Shown here one piece after another: positions 11,801 through 22,352 of a stretch of 64,000 bases of DNA. The stretch's first letter is position 1. Every line of letters starts with the position of its first letter. The notes beneath the pieces were generated by a model that was not told the origin of the DNA, did no database searches, and saw nothing but the letters and a program-made list of their open reading frames with translations. Both the position numbers and the translations under genes were made by a program. The DNA comes from Phoronis australis (taxonomy: Eukaryota; Phoronida; Phoronidae), in contig NMRA01000209.1 of NCBI GenBank assembly GCA_002633005.1, forward strand, positions 318,569 to 382,568. Direction: 5' to 3'.

Positions 11801-14800
11801 AGCGTGAAGTCAACGGCAGCTGCAGCAATGATTACCTGATCATCAACGGTTCCAAAATGTGCGGGTGGTACAACGGTCCCCCTCAAACTTACAATGGCAG
11901 TGTCATAGTCATGCGCTTTCACTCAGACAATTCAATGAATGAGAAATGTTTGAAATTCAACATTGATTATAAAGCTAACTTGCACCACAGTTCAACTGGG
12001 ACTTTAACGAGCACCCACATAAATGAACGCAGTTGCGACTCTTCTTGTTATTGGACAACGACGGTAGATGTTAACACCGCTTTTTGGCGCATCTCCACTA
12101 AAACAACATCAACCGTTGGAGCCACTGAAAAAACACATCACTCATCAAAACCGGGGAATTCAGCCATTGACTTGAAAACAACTTCAGGTGTTGTTACCAG
12201 CCAGAAAGGTCGTTCAACAAGTTTTCCTTCTTTTGGAAAAACAGACTACTCATCACTCGCACCCACGTTAACAAGCAATGAGGCATTGTCAACGAATGGT
12301 GTCTCCACCGGAACAGCAGGCCACACTATGACAGAGAATTTTGCCAGTGATTTGACGACAACACAAACTGTCGTCCCATCTGAAGCAACAGGTTATCAAT
12401 TAACAGGTAGCGTAACTAATGGTTTGATTTCAGCATCGAGTGCGATAGCCTTTGAAACAATAACCCAAAGAAGTACCGCTCGTGAAACCCCGTATCTCTC
12501 AACAGTAGAGAACTTAACAAGGGAATTGTCAACAGTTACCGGAGTGGTCACCACAGAATCAACAGTTCTGTCATCATCTACACACATCGACGAGAAAAGA
12601 AGGCATACAACGGATTCCAGCACAGTACTCCCATATACCGATGGCGAAATTGCACTTTACGTCCTTCTTGCAATTTTGTCGCTCCTTGCACTTATTATGG
12701 CGTCGATTTTCGTATATAAATGGTGAGTGTAACGGGGCGTTTAAGCAAGCAAATGCAGTGGATTTTAATGTGTAAAATGAATACACTTTGTATTTTAAAT
12801 GACCACTCCTGATATTGGCATAATGTTACATGTTGTAAGACGGATTTAGCATATTTATAGACACAGAATCTCTCACTCTGATGGAGCTTATTTTTAAGGC
12901 GAATACATTGCATCCTGCTTCTGTGGCGTCTGCTGCTTCTGGTGGATCACGTGATTGCTGACATAATCGGGTCAAAAGTTCTTTCAGGTCAATCACTGTT
13001 TAGTTCTAGCTGCGACACTTTCGTAAAACGTCTTAGTAAGCTCTAGCATTGTCGTAAACGTGTCAAAATACTGATTGTTCCATAACAAATATGCATTGCA
13101 GACTTAAAACGTAATTTCGTAAATCTGGTTAGTCTGCGTGAGCCAGTGAGTGACGAATGACAAAGGGAGTTTCCATTTAATTGAAGGAAATCTGAGCTTA
13201 TTACGACAAAAGGGATTGCTAGAAAAGGTGAAAACGAAGTTTTAGAATTGTTTTTTGTCGATTTCGGAAAGAAACGCTACAAGTACATACAGTTACCAGC
13301 ACCGGTCACTTAATTAACGGCAAAAAAGTAGAAAATTCGTAACGATGTGCTGGTTGTCATGTACACGTTTGACATTTATCACCTGATACGGACATGAAGG
13401 GGTAACCAGTACCCATTGTGGCTTAGAATTTTGCGGACAGATGGGTGATGTTCACACATATGGATACTTGGACCGACATGTATAGAGCTTCGCCTTGTAT
13501 AATTTTATTCTGTGATTGGACCAAGAACGATGCAGGTGGGCTTTGCCACTTTTAGACGACTTGCTCAAATGACGCTATATTTTACAACCTCGTTTTCCTC
13601 TCATTTTAGTGTTTTTTAAAATGTTTTAGGAAGTCGTTTATGATTTCTTAGCATGTTCAAAAGTTATATTGGAAAAACATTCCAGGAAAAGAAGAGCCAA
13701 CTCCATTGACTACGTCAGAGCTACAAACACGGACGTTCCGCCTCATGAACCTCTCGATTCTGTCCAGCCACAACCTTCAGGATCACTACTACCTCCTGTC
13801 GGCATCACTTCAACACCCCCGAACAAAACTCGACAATCTAAGAAGGTGTTACCTCCTGAGGACATTAAACCTCATAAACCTCTCGATTTTGCNAGAATCT
13901 CTCACTCTGATGGAGCTTATTTTTAAGGCGAATACATTGCATCCTGCTTCTGTGGCGTCTGCTGCTTCTGGTGGATCACGTGATTGCTGACATAATCGGG
14001 TCAAAAGTTCTTTCAGGTCAATCACTGTTTAGTTCTAGCTGCGACACTTTCGTAAAACGTCTTAGTAAGCTCTAGCATTGTCGTAAACGTGTCAAAATAC
14101 TGATTGTTCCATAACAAATATGCATTGCAGACTTAAAACGTAATTTCGTAAATCTGGTTAGTCTACGTGAGCCAGTGAGTGACGAATGACAAAGGGAGTT
14201 TCCATTTAATTGAAGGAAATCTGAGCTTATTACGACAAAAGGGATTGCTAGAAAAGGTGAAAACGAAGTTTTAGAATTGTTTTTGTCGATTTCGGAAAGA
14301 AACGCTACAAGTACATACAGTTACCAGCACCGGTCACTTAATTAACGGCAAAAAAGTAGAAAATTCGTAACGATGTGCTGGTTGTCATGTACACGTTTGA
14401 CATTTATCACCTGATACGGAAATGAAGGGGTAACCAGTACCCATTGTGGCTTAGAATTTTGCGGACAGATGGGTGATGTTCACACATATGGATACTTGGA
14501 CCGTACATGTATAGAGCTTCGCCTTGTATAATTTTATTCTGTGATTGGACCAAGAACGATGCAGGTGGGCTTTGCCACTTTTAGATGACATGCCCAAATG
14601 ACGCTATATTTTACAACCTCGTTTTCCTCTCATTTTAGTGTTTTTTAAAATGTTTTAGGAAGTCGTTCATAATATGATTTTTTAGCATGTTCAAAAGTTA
14701 TATTGGAAAAACATTCCAGGAAAAGAAGAGCCAACTCCATTGACTACGTCAGAGCTACAAACACGGACGTTCCGCCTCATGAACCTCTCGATTCTGTCCA

Positions 14801-15209
14801 GCCACAACCTTCAGGATCAGTACTACCTCCTGTCGGCATCACTTCAACACCCCCGAACAAAACTCGACAATCTAAGAAGGTATTACCTCCTGAGGACATT
14901 AAACCTCATAAACCTCTCGATTTTGCGACATTACAAACTTCAGGATCCGTACTGCCTCCTATCGGCCACACTTCATCACTTCCGAACAAAAGTCGACTGA
15001 CGGACCTTCAACTTCATAAGCCTCTCGATTTTGTCGCATCAAAACCTTCAAGATCAGCACTGCCTCCAATCGACATCATTTCAACACCGTCGAACGAAAA
15101 TCGCCTTTCAAAGAAGACGCTTCCTCCTATTCAGAAAGCAAGCTTGGCTTTCAACCTTTCGGACGATGGAAAACATGAAAATAATCTGAAACCGGAAAGC
15201 GTTATTTGA
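5801..15209 (+). CDS. CUB-domain, mucin-stalk, single-pass membrane protein (4 exons)
   Basis: Exons 5801-5870, 6482-6613, 11756-12722 and 14720-15209 join with matching phases (1, 1, 2) to 1659 nt, exactly 552 codons plus TGA. Residues 1-24 are a signal peptide; about 33-141 a CUB domain with the NYP..YP motif, MCGWY, and the acidic trio typical of calcium-binding CUBs (LQE, CSND, FHSD). About 142-365 is a Ser/Thr-rich, N-glycosylation-rich stalk; about 367-388 the membrane helix; KRR follows as the inner-face anchor. The tail has three Pro-rich repeats and ends SVI, a class I PDZ-ligand pattern. The usual second CUB cysteine is replaced by Asn-Tyr while an extra Cys follows NYP. Probable cell-surface adhesion or receptor role; ligand unknown. 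No named orthologue recognised. Confidence 0.82.
6482..6613 (+). CDS. CUB-TM exon 2 (first part of CUB domain)
   Basis: It follows a pyrimidine-rich acceptor (CTTCTTTTTAG) and ends at the donor CCAG/GTAAGTA. It is 132 nt, phase 1 to phase 1, and encodes DSCTYTKDIGVVKSVNYPC and the first CUB strands (NYTINVSLP). Confidence 0.85.
6965..9100 (+). mobile_element. Decayed L1/Tx1-like LINE in CUB intron 2
   Basis: Frames in order on the + strand match a LINE of the L1/Tx1 type. 6970-7230 carries GAITCTPKGADRSKHYLKNC and SGFVSGKNMTENIRVLHD (RT fingers). 7395-7736 carries GCRKGDPLSPHIF and ISQYADDTS (RT core). About 8080-8130 resembles the LDQGGL block. 8680-8870 reads, across a frame change, as DPNIRWFQFRILHRIIATNT and a Cys-rich zf-RVT C-terminus. 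Frame shifts and stops are scattered throughout, and the endonuclease half is missing. The tail is repeated at 10332-11130 only because of the contig overlap. Confidence 0.8.
8321..12370 (+). repeat. False duplication at a contig join (n at 10331)
   Basis: 8321-10330 and 10332-12370 are the same sequence with scattered single-base changes and one 28-bp indel (extra sequence near 10633-10660 in the second copy). The first copy stops exactly at the n and the second starts exactly after it. This is the signature of two overlapping, probably allelic, contigs placed end to end. The second copy continues into unique sequence, so it holds the usable exon 3. Confidence 0.93.
9716..10330 (+). pseudogene. 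Truncated duplicate of CUB-TM exon 3 (assembly artefact)
   Basis: Identical to the start of exon 3 at 11756, including the acceptor TTGTTTCAG, but cut off at the n at 10331 in the middle of the Ser/Thr-rich stalk. It should not be counted as a separate exon or gene. Confidence 0.9.
11756..12722 (+). CDS. CUB-TM exon 3 (rest of CUB, stalk, membrane helix)
   Basis: A 967-nt exon from TTGTTTCAG/AT to AAATG/GTGAGTG. It encodes the second half of the CUB domain (DVVSIS to FNIDYKA), about 220 residues dominated by Thr and Ser, and the helix YVLLAILSLLALIMASIF. The open frame would end at TGA just past the donor, which supports splicing there (phase 2) into exon 4. Confidence 0.85.
12865..14926 (+). 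repeat. False duplication at a contig join (n at 13893)
   Basis: 12865-13892 and 13894-14926 are near-identical, differing by isolated bases and one- to few-base indels. The first copy is cut at the n inside exon 4 and the second starts right after it at the same word (AGAATCTCTCACTCTGATGG). As at 10331, this indicates overlapping contigs laid side by side. Confidence 0.93.
13686..13892 (+). pseudogene. Truncated duplicate of CUB-TM exon 4 (assembly artefact)
   Basis: Same acceptor (ACATTCCAG) and same reading frame as exon 4 at 14720, interrupted by the n. It differs by a codon change (CTA here, GTA at the other copy) that would be Leu versus Val at residue 424, so it is a likely second allele rather than a second gene. 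Confidence 0.88.
14720..15209 (+). CDS. CUB-TM exon 4 (cytoplasmic tail)
   Basis: The acceptor ACATTCCAG at 14719 is the only nearby AG that keeps both the phase-2 junction (TG+G, Trp390) and the 163-codon frame. It yields KRRANSIDYVRATNTD directly after the helix. Residues about 409-450, 451-485 and 486-528 are three repeats of the pattern PHKPLDF...SGS.LPPI...STP.NK.R(LSKK.LPP). It ends LKPESVI then TGA at 15207. Confidence 0.82.
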
Positions 15210-15401
15210 CCTGATAGCAAGGACTTAAAACGGCAGCCCTCAAGGTGACTATGGAAGTACCGCAAAGAACTTCAGTGAGGCAGATGATTCTCAGTCATGT
15301 GCTCTTGGAAATCATGTGGCACTAGATTAAATTTCAGTGAAAACTCAACACATTATTAATAATGCAAACTATAGGTCACCATATGCTATGCCTCCAACGA
15401 A

Positions 15402-15407
15402 AATAAA
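15402..15407 (+). promoter_or_regulatory. Candidate poly-A signal of the CUB-TM gene
   Basis: AATAAA 193 bp after the stop codon. A second AATAAA lies at 16143. Either could end the transcript. Confidence 0.45.
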
Positions 15408-17174
15408 CATCAACACAAAACAGACTGTAATATCATTTACCACATCTATTTACCACCAAACATTTCATTGTTAGGTTTCACTAGATGTATTTACTTAAAA
15501 ACTATGCCACAAAACTATGGTGAAAACTGCCACGTCTTAAATACTTATAAACTGTACATGTAAATGCTATCAGATTCTATGTCTCTGTTGGCCATCACAA
15601 ATGCTTTCCGTTTGGGATTGTGTGTGTCAGTATTCAAAATAAGCACATATTTGTGAATTCATTTTGCATATATGAGCACTAATTATCACTCGTAGTCAGG
15701 TTCTAGTGGTTTATTCGTTGGCTGGTAACCAAATCAGAATGTACAGTGTATGCCATTGAAATGAAGAGAAATATGTAGATACAGTGTACAGTATAGCAGT
15801 CACTAATGTATTTTTGCTTGTACATGTATATAGGCTCTCTCCCTCTCCCTCTACATGTATCTCTCTCACTCCTCACTCTCTCTCTCCTATTAGTTGAAAT
15901 TTTATTATTACTGGAAAGTTTTTTTTTTTTAAGTTTTCTAACTCAAAGCAATATAAATTTGTAACCCACACATTCATTAAAAGGTCATATGCAGTACATG
16001 AAAAAGTTCCTAATGCTTTGGATGAAATTCTCAGTGCTCCTAGGGTCTGAGAGGTATTGCTAGTTCACGTCGTAAAGACAATTACACCGAAACGCTGACG
16101 TTTTAAACAATGCAAAAATATCTTTATATAGAACCTAATTTCAATAAATTTCTTCGTCTTTATAGTTGCAAGGGACTCTCTTTCAGTTGTTCACAAACCT
16201 ACAAGGCGATCGGCTGTCAAAGGGCCTATAAGGCTATTGGATACATGTAACTCAACTGTTACCAATTGTGTTTCGGCGGGGGTGTCGGGGAGGTTATTTT
16301 TCTTTCAACGTTTTCCGTCGTGTAGCTATAGACAATGAATAGATCTGAATGGTGTCGGATGATTTTTTTCAAATTTCTCCGACCTCGATCTCAGTTACAT
16401 GTAACTGATATGCCTGGACGGTCAAAGCCCGGTCGAAGTACAAATGTATGCATTTGTATGTACCCAACGTGTGCCACAATATTCTGGAATGCCCTGGGGT
16501 GTTCATGGCTGCACAAATTGGCTGGAACAGTGCTCACTGTTGTTGAATCGCTTTCTCGTCACCTTGATATACACTGGCATCACCGACAACTTTAAGGGAT
16601 GGAGAGTGTTGTCCATGTCGGCAACATTGCATAGCCAATGCCGCCGTGGACAATACACTGTACCCATAAACTGCTGACAGGTAGGGTTGTGTTTCTAACT
16701 TACTGAAAAGGCAATACAACAATGGATGAGTTCCATGTGTGATAAGTTTCAGAAAAAAAAACTAAATAGTACTAACCAATAACTTCTTATGCAGGAAATG
16801 CCGTGGACTAAAACCAGGGTCACCACTCTTGCTTTTGCTACTGCTTTGGTCTTAATTTTCAATAGCTCTTTGCCCTTGTTTGTTGAATACTACATGTAGG
16901 TCGTAGAATGCTGGAAAATTGCACATTTGACTGTCCTAAAGTTCGTGCCCATGGAAAGAAATTCACAGCATGAACAGAGCGACATTCAAGCCTTTACACA
17001 AAATAACACTCAACGAAATGCGGCGAGTGTAACGAAGAATTCTTAGTCTGTTACTATAACTTGCTTGAGATAAATTGGCAATCTACAATACTCATGAACA
17101 TCCCTTAAAACGGAAATATGCATTACATTTTATTAAAACTGTTGGAATACAGCTTAAACCTGAATATTAACTGT
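15408..17174. other. 3' flank, no gene recognised
   Basis: Contains a CT-rich microsatellite (about 15833-15890), a poly-T run near 15919, and several TACATGTA words (about 15555, 15823, 15853, 16241, 16395, 16890). Short overlapping frames at 16335-16722 have no recognisable domain. Confidence 0.4.
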
Positions 17175-17480
17175 AACTCCATGAGAGCATCAAAAGGTCG
17201 ACTCTATGGTCACCGGCTCATATCTTGAAAAACATTTTATGCATACATCGTGAAGGGAAATGTTCAAAACCGTTATTTGAATTTTTTGGTCCACGACTGT
17301 TTAAGTTAAAGCATCATGAATATTTTGATCCAAAATAGCCCGGTTTTGATTCAAAAAGGTTCAGTAAGTGTAGTTGTTTTAAAACAAATTGGAAGGGTGA
17401 GAAAGAAAAAAAATAATAATAACATATATGTAGACAGTGACCCTCTCAGGCTGTTACAAGACATTCTTTGAATTCTAAAC
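17175..17480 (+). repeat. Segmental duplication, copy C upstream block
   Basis: Partner of 985-1260 (same ordered words, same strand), again upstream of a relic first exon of the CUB-TM gene, here at 18900. Confidence 0.6.
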
Positions 17481-17566
17481 GGAGTTTCCATTAACCTTCA
17501 AAATTCGTTAAATGCTGCCCAGTTTTGTGTATTTGGTTATTAGCAATTTTCGACGGAGGTCTCTTG

Positions 17567-17581
17567 GTGGGGGGGGGGGGN
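17567..17581. other. Poly-G run and assembly join
   Basis: A run of G ends in a single n at 17581. Unlike 10331 and 13893, no flanking overlap is visible here. Confidence 0.7.
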
Positions 17582-18464
17582 TGGCGGTTTGCGAGTGCTG
17601 GTGATTATGAATGATATTTTTTCATCCGTTTTGCTGTCTAAGAAGATAGAAATGGAAAAAAAATAATACTTGTTCATTTTTTAGCAGCATACGATAGAAA
17701 AGACATTTCATCGCGTACTATACGGTGCCTGACTACGGACAGTATGCAGTTGTGCAAATATGTTTCTACGGTGATCAAAAAACCCGTCGTCAATCTTTTA
17801 TACTTCGACTACTGCTGATCCCTCGATGGCATTTTCAATAACTAGGTTTCTTTAGTGAAATTTCACGAATTTCGTTCAAAACCTTTCAATCTAGGAAACG
17901 ATGACAAATGCTTGTTTGAGAGCCACTCTTCAACTTTAAGCTAACATTGTGTTACAATAGTTTGTGTTCTATCTACTATTGTACCTAAAGATTGTACCTA
18001 TTATTGAAAAGTAGTTGACAAGCTGCACTGTAGCGTCGTTTTTGTCTTTCACTTGGTACTTCTAATTAAGTCAAAAACTAATATTATTTACCTGCATGTT
18101 TTCGAATGAGTCTAACCTGTGCTGCCACGACAGTGACACTTTTAGCACTTTTGAAACCGTTCACATATCTAACCTGTGCTCTTTCAGCTGCTAACTCTTG
18201 CTGTGCCCCGGTAACGTCCATTTATTACTTGATAATCATTATGTAAAATATATATATAATGTCATTTTAATTTGAGTAGCGTCATTTTAACTAAGTGCTA
18301 ATCGTTTATTTAATAACTGCGTGATTAAATTCTGGTGTAAATTCTTGGACTGCACAGAATGACAGTTGAGGATATGTGCCGCTAAGTTTTACTACTACAA
18401 TATTGTTGTGAAAATTATGTTTAAGCACTTTTAAACTCGTAACCTTTGCCGCTGACATCGTAAA

Positions 18465-18719
18465 ATGGCCAACGATACACTTAAGTTTGGTGATAAGGAT
18501 ACTGAAGACACCATGATTTTTTAATCAATCTATATAACTTTAAACGAACCTGACAAAGAGGTAATCGACAGGTTTCTTAGCAACGATCTAAAGAACCTTT
18601 CCAAACAGGACAACGAATACGTTATCGATATACTGTACAGATTTGGTTATAAGGAAATAAATGAGGACGCCCTTAAGTTTATTAATAGATTCGCACAAGT
18701 ATATTATCCAGGAGTGTAG
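18465..18719 (+). pseudogene. Unrecognised small acidic ORF with one in-frame stop
   Basis: ATG at 18465 starts an 84-codon frame (MANDTLKFGDKDTEDTMIF, then TAA, then SIYITLNEPDKEVIDRFLSN and on to VYYPGV, TAG). Apart from the single TAA at codon 20, the frame stays open with a protein-like, charge-rich, amphipathic composition (EYVIDILYRFGYKEINEDAL). I do not recognise the family. It could be a decayed or read-through small gene, or a chance frame. It lies just upstream of relic C of the CUB-TM gene and has no partner near copies A or B. Confidence 0.3.
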
Positions 18720-18759
18720 CTATGTACAGGATTAGAAATGTACTTTAAGATAAGGAATA

Positions 18760-19140
18760 ACTGCACCTGATAAGAATGTAATATACATTTTAACAAGTCA
18801 CTTATCATCAAATTCCAAGGCACGGTAAAATATAAAGTTGTTTACAGTCTATGCTGTATTTCCCAGAGTAGCGACGACTGAAAATATTCATTTGAGAACA
18901 TGAACGCGTTTCGAAGATTGTACAGTCTTCTTTTCCTCTTTAGACTTGTTCCTATATTGAATACTATAGTTGAGTAAGTGTTATAGTAAGACCCGTAGGG
19001 AATTTCCAGTAACCTGAGTGGCAAGACATTCCTTTTTCAATGGTTGTTCTTATTAATTTCACGTTAAATATCTTAGAACAGATTTAACTTTTAAAAGCGG
19101 CTATAAACTTTTATTATTCCTAAGTGATGATACGGCCGCG
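18760..19140 (+). pseudogene. Decayed paralogue C of the CUB-TM gene (first exon)
   Basis: ATG at 18900 opens MNAFRRLYSLLFLFRLVPIL, then NTI, aligned along its whole length with the intact signal-peptide exon at 5801. Upstream (GATAAG motif, GACGACTGAAAATATT) and downstream sequence (GTAAGTGTTATAGTAAGACC, compare 5871) also match. A four-base insertion (TTGA) before the donor moves the splice site so the exon would end at 18973 in phase 2 instead of 1, breaking the frame. No CUB, stalk or tail exons are visible downstream. Confidence 0.75.
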
Positions 19141-20399
19141 GAATAACTGTACTATCACACTGTGAAAAACGTCAGAACTACTCTTCCGTATCTTTTTCTA
19201 TAGAAGATAACCGTAATCATCTCTAGGAAATTAAACCTGGCAAAGCCGTGAGATTTACGGTATTTGGCGGGGTACATCTACAAGAATTGCGGTAGTTGGT
19301 TTAATAAAGAATATATTATTCACATAGATGTATCGATTTGGATGACTGACGGTTAAGTTCGAATATACATGTACAGATGTTGTTTTTCAATACAAGCGCA
19401 CAAGTGAAAACACATTATTCATATTTACTTACGTACAATTAACAAACAGCATCATCGTTGGATAATAGCGTGTGCTGGTTAATAATTATTCTTTAACGGA
19501 TTTCATATGGTCTTAATCAAGACTGAGGTGGAAAGAACGCATGGTTGCACCACTTTAACTATGGCGGCAGAACATAGAAAACCCAGTAGCAGCACCTTTA
19601 AACACTACGGCTGTACCAAAACACCCAATGCTCGGACTAAATGACTAAATAGATAGACCAAAAAGTTCAACTCCTTGGCTGCACAGCGTAAACTCGGTGG
19701 CCCGGGATCCCCACTAGGTTTTTAGATTCGGCCACATAGTTTAAGCCGTATAGTCATGCATTGTTTCAACCCTTTCATCAAATGTTATTTTTCAACAAAA
19801 AAACTCAAGTTAAGCAACCCTGGCTTTTCAGTAAATATTGTTATGCGCCAATGACGCAGGGCGTAGCCCTAAATATTCCTGTAATCGGTGAATTTCAATA
19901 TGATCCGACTGTACGTGTACGTGTAGACTGAAGTGCAGCCGAGAGGATGGGAGCATTTCAAATTGACAAAATAATCAGCACGTTTTCCATGATCAAAAGA
20001 AACATTTTAACTAAAATAAGTACGTTGTTCTGGAAAGTGATGCCTTGTGAACGACTTGACTAGCTTCTGTAGTTGTAGCAGCTGTAGGCATAACACTGTC
20101 CATTCTAAAGTACACGTATTATGATGTCACTGATACTACCACTCGCGTCTCACAATTCTGTACTGGTCTTTGTGTCACTAATAAATGAAAAATACCTTAC
20201 CGACGGCAACGAACCAAATGTGTAGCACCAATCATAAGCATACCTGTCACGTAGCAATTAACTTTTCTAATTTCAACAAAACTTGATGAAAATTAAGGTG
20301 AAAGCAGTGTTTTAATTACGCAAACACGCAACATAAACGATACGGCGACCTTAGGTCGCTTTGAAGGGGGCAAGTCGGAGTATTTGGTTTCCTATACTG
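19141..20399. other. No gene recognised
   Basis: AT-rich; scattered short frames only. One TACATGTA near 19367. Confidence 0.4.
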
Positions 20400-20960
20400 G
20401 GTAAAACATTTCTGAAAAATGTTCAAGAAACAATGAGATATGTATAAACTGCTCATCCAAAATGTGACACTAAGATCAATCCATTGATTGTTCTGGCTGC
20501 CGCGCTACCAAGATGGACATTTCTCCAGCCAATGCATCGATGCAGTTTCGTCACATAAACGTCTGCATTTGTTGCACGACGACGTTTTCGGTACCGAAAT
20601 CTGCCCTTATCACTCTTGGAGACACATTTCTGTCGCGCACTGCTGGCATGTTATAGCCAGCGATAACTTTTGAATCAGTGCTTGTCCTGTTTTCTTTCAC
20701 CCACAATACCTTTCCGTAAAGCCCATGTACATTATACTGCCATCGATAAATTCTATGATAATATATCAATTTATCGTAAGACTCGATATCCCATATGAAA
20801 TTAGCGCCTCTTACATGATACATGCGTCTTTACTCTGCGTAGTCTATCGGGATCTAAGACTTCTAGCAGATGGCGGACTGATTGTATAGACAGATCTAAA
20901 CTTTGTCCAACTGCATCTGATGAGTTCTGATGTTGCCCATTTCAGTTTTACGTCACAGCA
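20400..20960 (-). pseudogene. Integrase-core (rve-type) transposase fossil
   Basis: Read from 20960 down, the minus strand gives SIQSVRHLLEVLDPDRLRRV, then (20823-20551) RGANFIWDIESYDKLIYYHR, then STDSKVIAGYNMPAV and RVIRADFGTENVVVQQM. This order (GPN.LWH.DGYDKL, N.DPKVIA.Y, IR.D.GTEN) is that of a widespread animal and fungal integrase-core family. The first catalytic Asp of WHIDGYDKL appears as Glu, TGA ends the main frame after MQTFM, and the third catalytic Glu region is frame-shifted. Dead. Exact superfamily not assigned. Confidence 0.65.
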
Positions 20961-20979
20961 CATTTTTGATAGCTACCCT

Positions 20980-22080
20980 TCATAGAACCTATCCAAATAC
21001 AAGATTAGGCTTTTGACCAGAATATTTTGCTGAACCACGTAATTGTTTCTTGGATAAAGTCGCCTGCAATTCGGGAGATGATTTTCATCCAATAGCTGCA
21101 TGTAGCGTTGACTGTTAACTTTGGTCAATAAAATGGATAAATTTGTTTTACCTTCCCAAGCTACTCTAGCGGAAACTATTACTTTTTGGAAAATCTGGAA
21201 GTCTCGTGGTAGAGTCGAGAAGGCTGAATTTCTCGTTTTTGTTTCCCATAAACACGATCGTTTTGGCGAATATTAGAAATTTCTAGCGTAAAATCTTTTT
21301 CATCAGTGAAAATGATCCTTTACACACCAGTGGCTGAACAGCGGTCATGAAAGTAGCGGCGTCGAATTTATTGTTTCTTCTAACATTCGATCTCTTGTTG
21401 ATGCCCACACTCTTTTGAAGGTTTTTAACCCCAGTTTTTTCGCCTATTCTCTGCACAGAAGACTTGCTCACTTGTAAATCGTCTGCAATTTCTCTCACAG
21501 ATGTGTGAATCTCCGGGTTGTCCTCTTTGGATTGAATCACTTCCTCAACATCATCCTCGTACGAACATATAGTCCTGGGTCTCCCACTGCTACTTTTACA
21601 CGCAACAGACCATATGTTGCGCATTTTTGCAATATGTCTGTTTACAGTTGCACGATTTCACCCTTTTCCATGGAACTTCCTTACTATTCTTGATCCGCTC
21701 CACTGTTTCTCTTTGAAAGAGCTTTCATTTGAAAGTTGGCCACTTTCACTCAAAGGCATCCCTATACACCGAAATAATGGACCAAAAATGACTTGGATAC
21801 AGATCTGACATTAAAAACAGTATACTGGAGACCTAGGCAGGCAGATGCCAGCACAGTATGAACACGATGAAAAACATAGCGATATTGCACTTTTCGCCCC
21901 ACTGTTTTGTATTTCACAGTACAGTTTGTACGTCTGTAATTTTTTATAATTCTCTGGTATTCTTTGTAGAAATATTCACGACACCCTGAAGACATACTGT
22001 CAAAAATTAATGTATTCAGTCTGTCAGTTACTGAAAATTTACTTGTCAAAAAGTGGTTCCTTTTTTGTGACACCTGATAT
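20980..22080 (-). mobile_element. Mariner/Tc1-type transposon fossil
   Basis: The minus strand starts near 22080 with TATATCAGGTGTCACAAAAA, a mariner-like terminus next to TA. The frame 21624-21283 has GRPRT, SVREIADDLQVSKSSVQRIG (helix-turn-helix) and an N-RSN basic patch. 21300-21270 gives IFTDEKDF, the first catalytic Asp box. After frame shifts 21190-21030 gives KVIVSARVAWEGKT, then LLDENHLPNCRRLYPRNNYV, ending at VVQQN where DGAPSH should follow. The 3' end and second terminal repeat are missing; the sequence stops against the integrase fossil. Confidence 0.75.
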
Positions 22081-22352
22081 ATAGACTAGTATGTGAAGAT
22101 GGGGTAGGTTGAAAATTGCCAAGTGTTTGTAAGAACGGGTTTTGTGGCGAAAATGATCCGCCGCACATCTCTGAACCGTGTCCAGTAGGTATCGCGATGT
22201 ACATGTAGTGTTGTGGAATAGCATTGCATGATGCAGTCTATGTGAGCCCGCACGTCATTAGTGCGAAGGTCAACTATTTGCAGAGTTTTGTTTTCACATT
22301 TACATGTTGTCAGTGAATACAACTGCACTTTGTCTAGCGTAGATAATGTTAA

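Noticed and set aside
13669-13926. Separate gene for a KRRANSIDY protein ending in the n
   Set aside because: It is the contig-overlap copy of CUB-TM exon 4.
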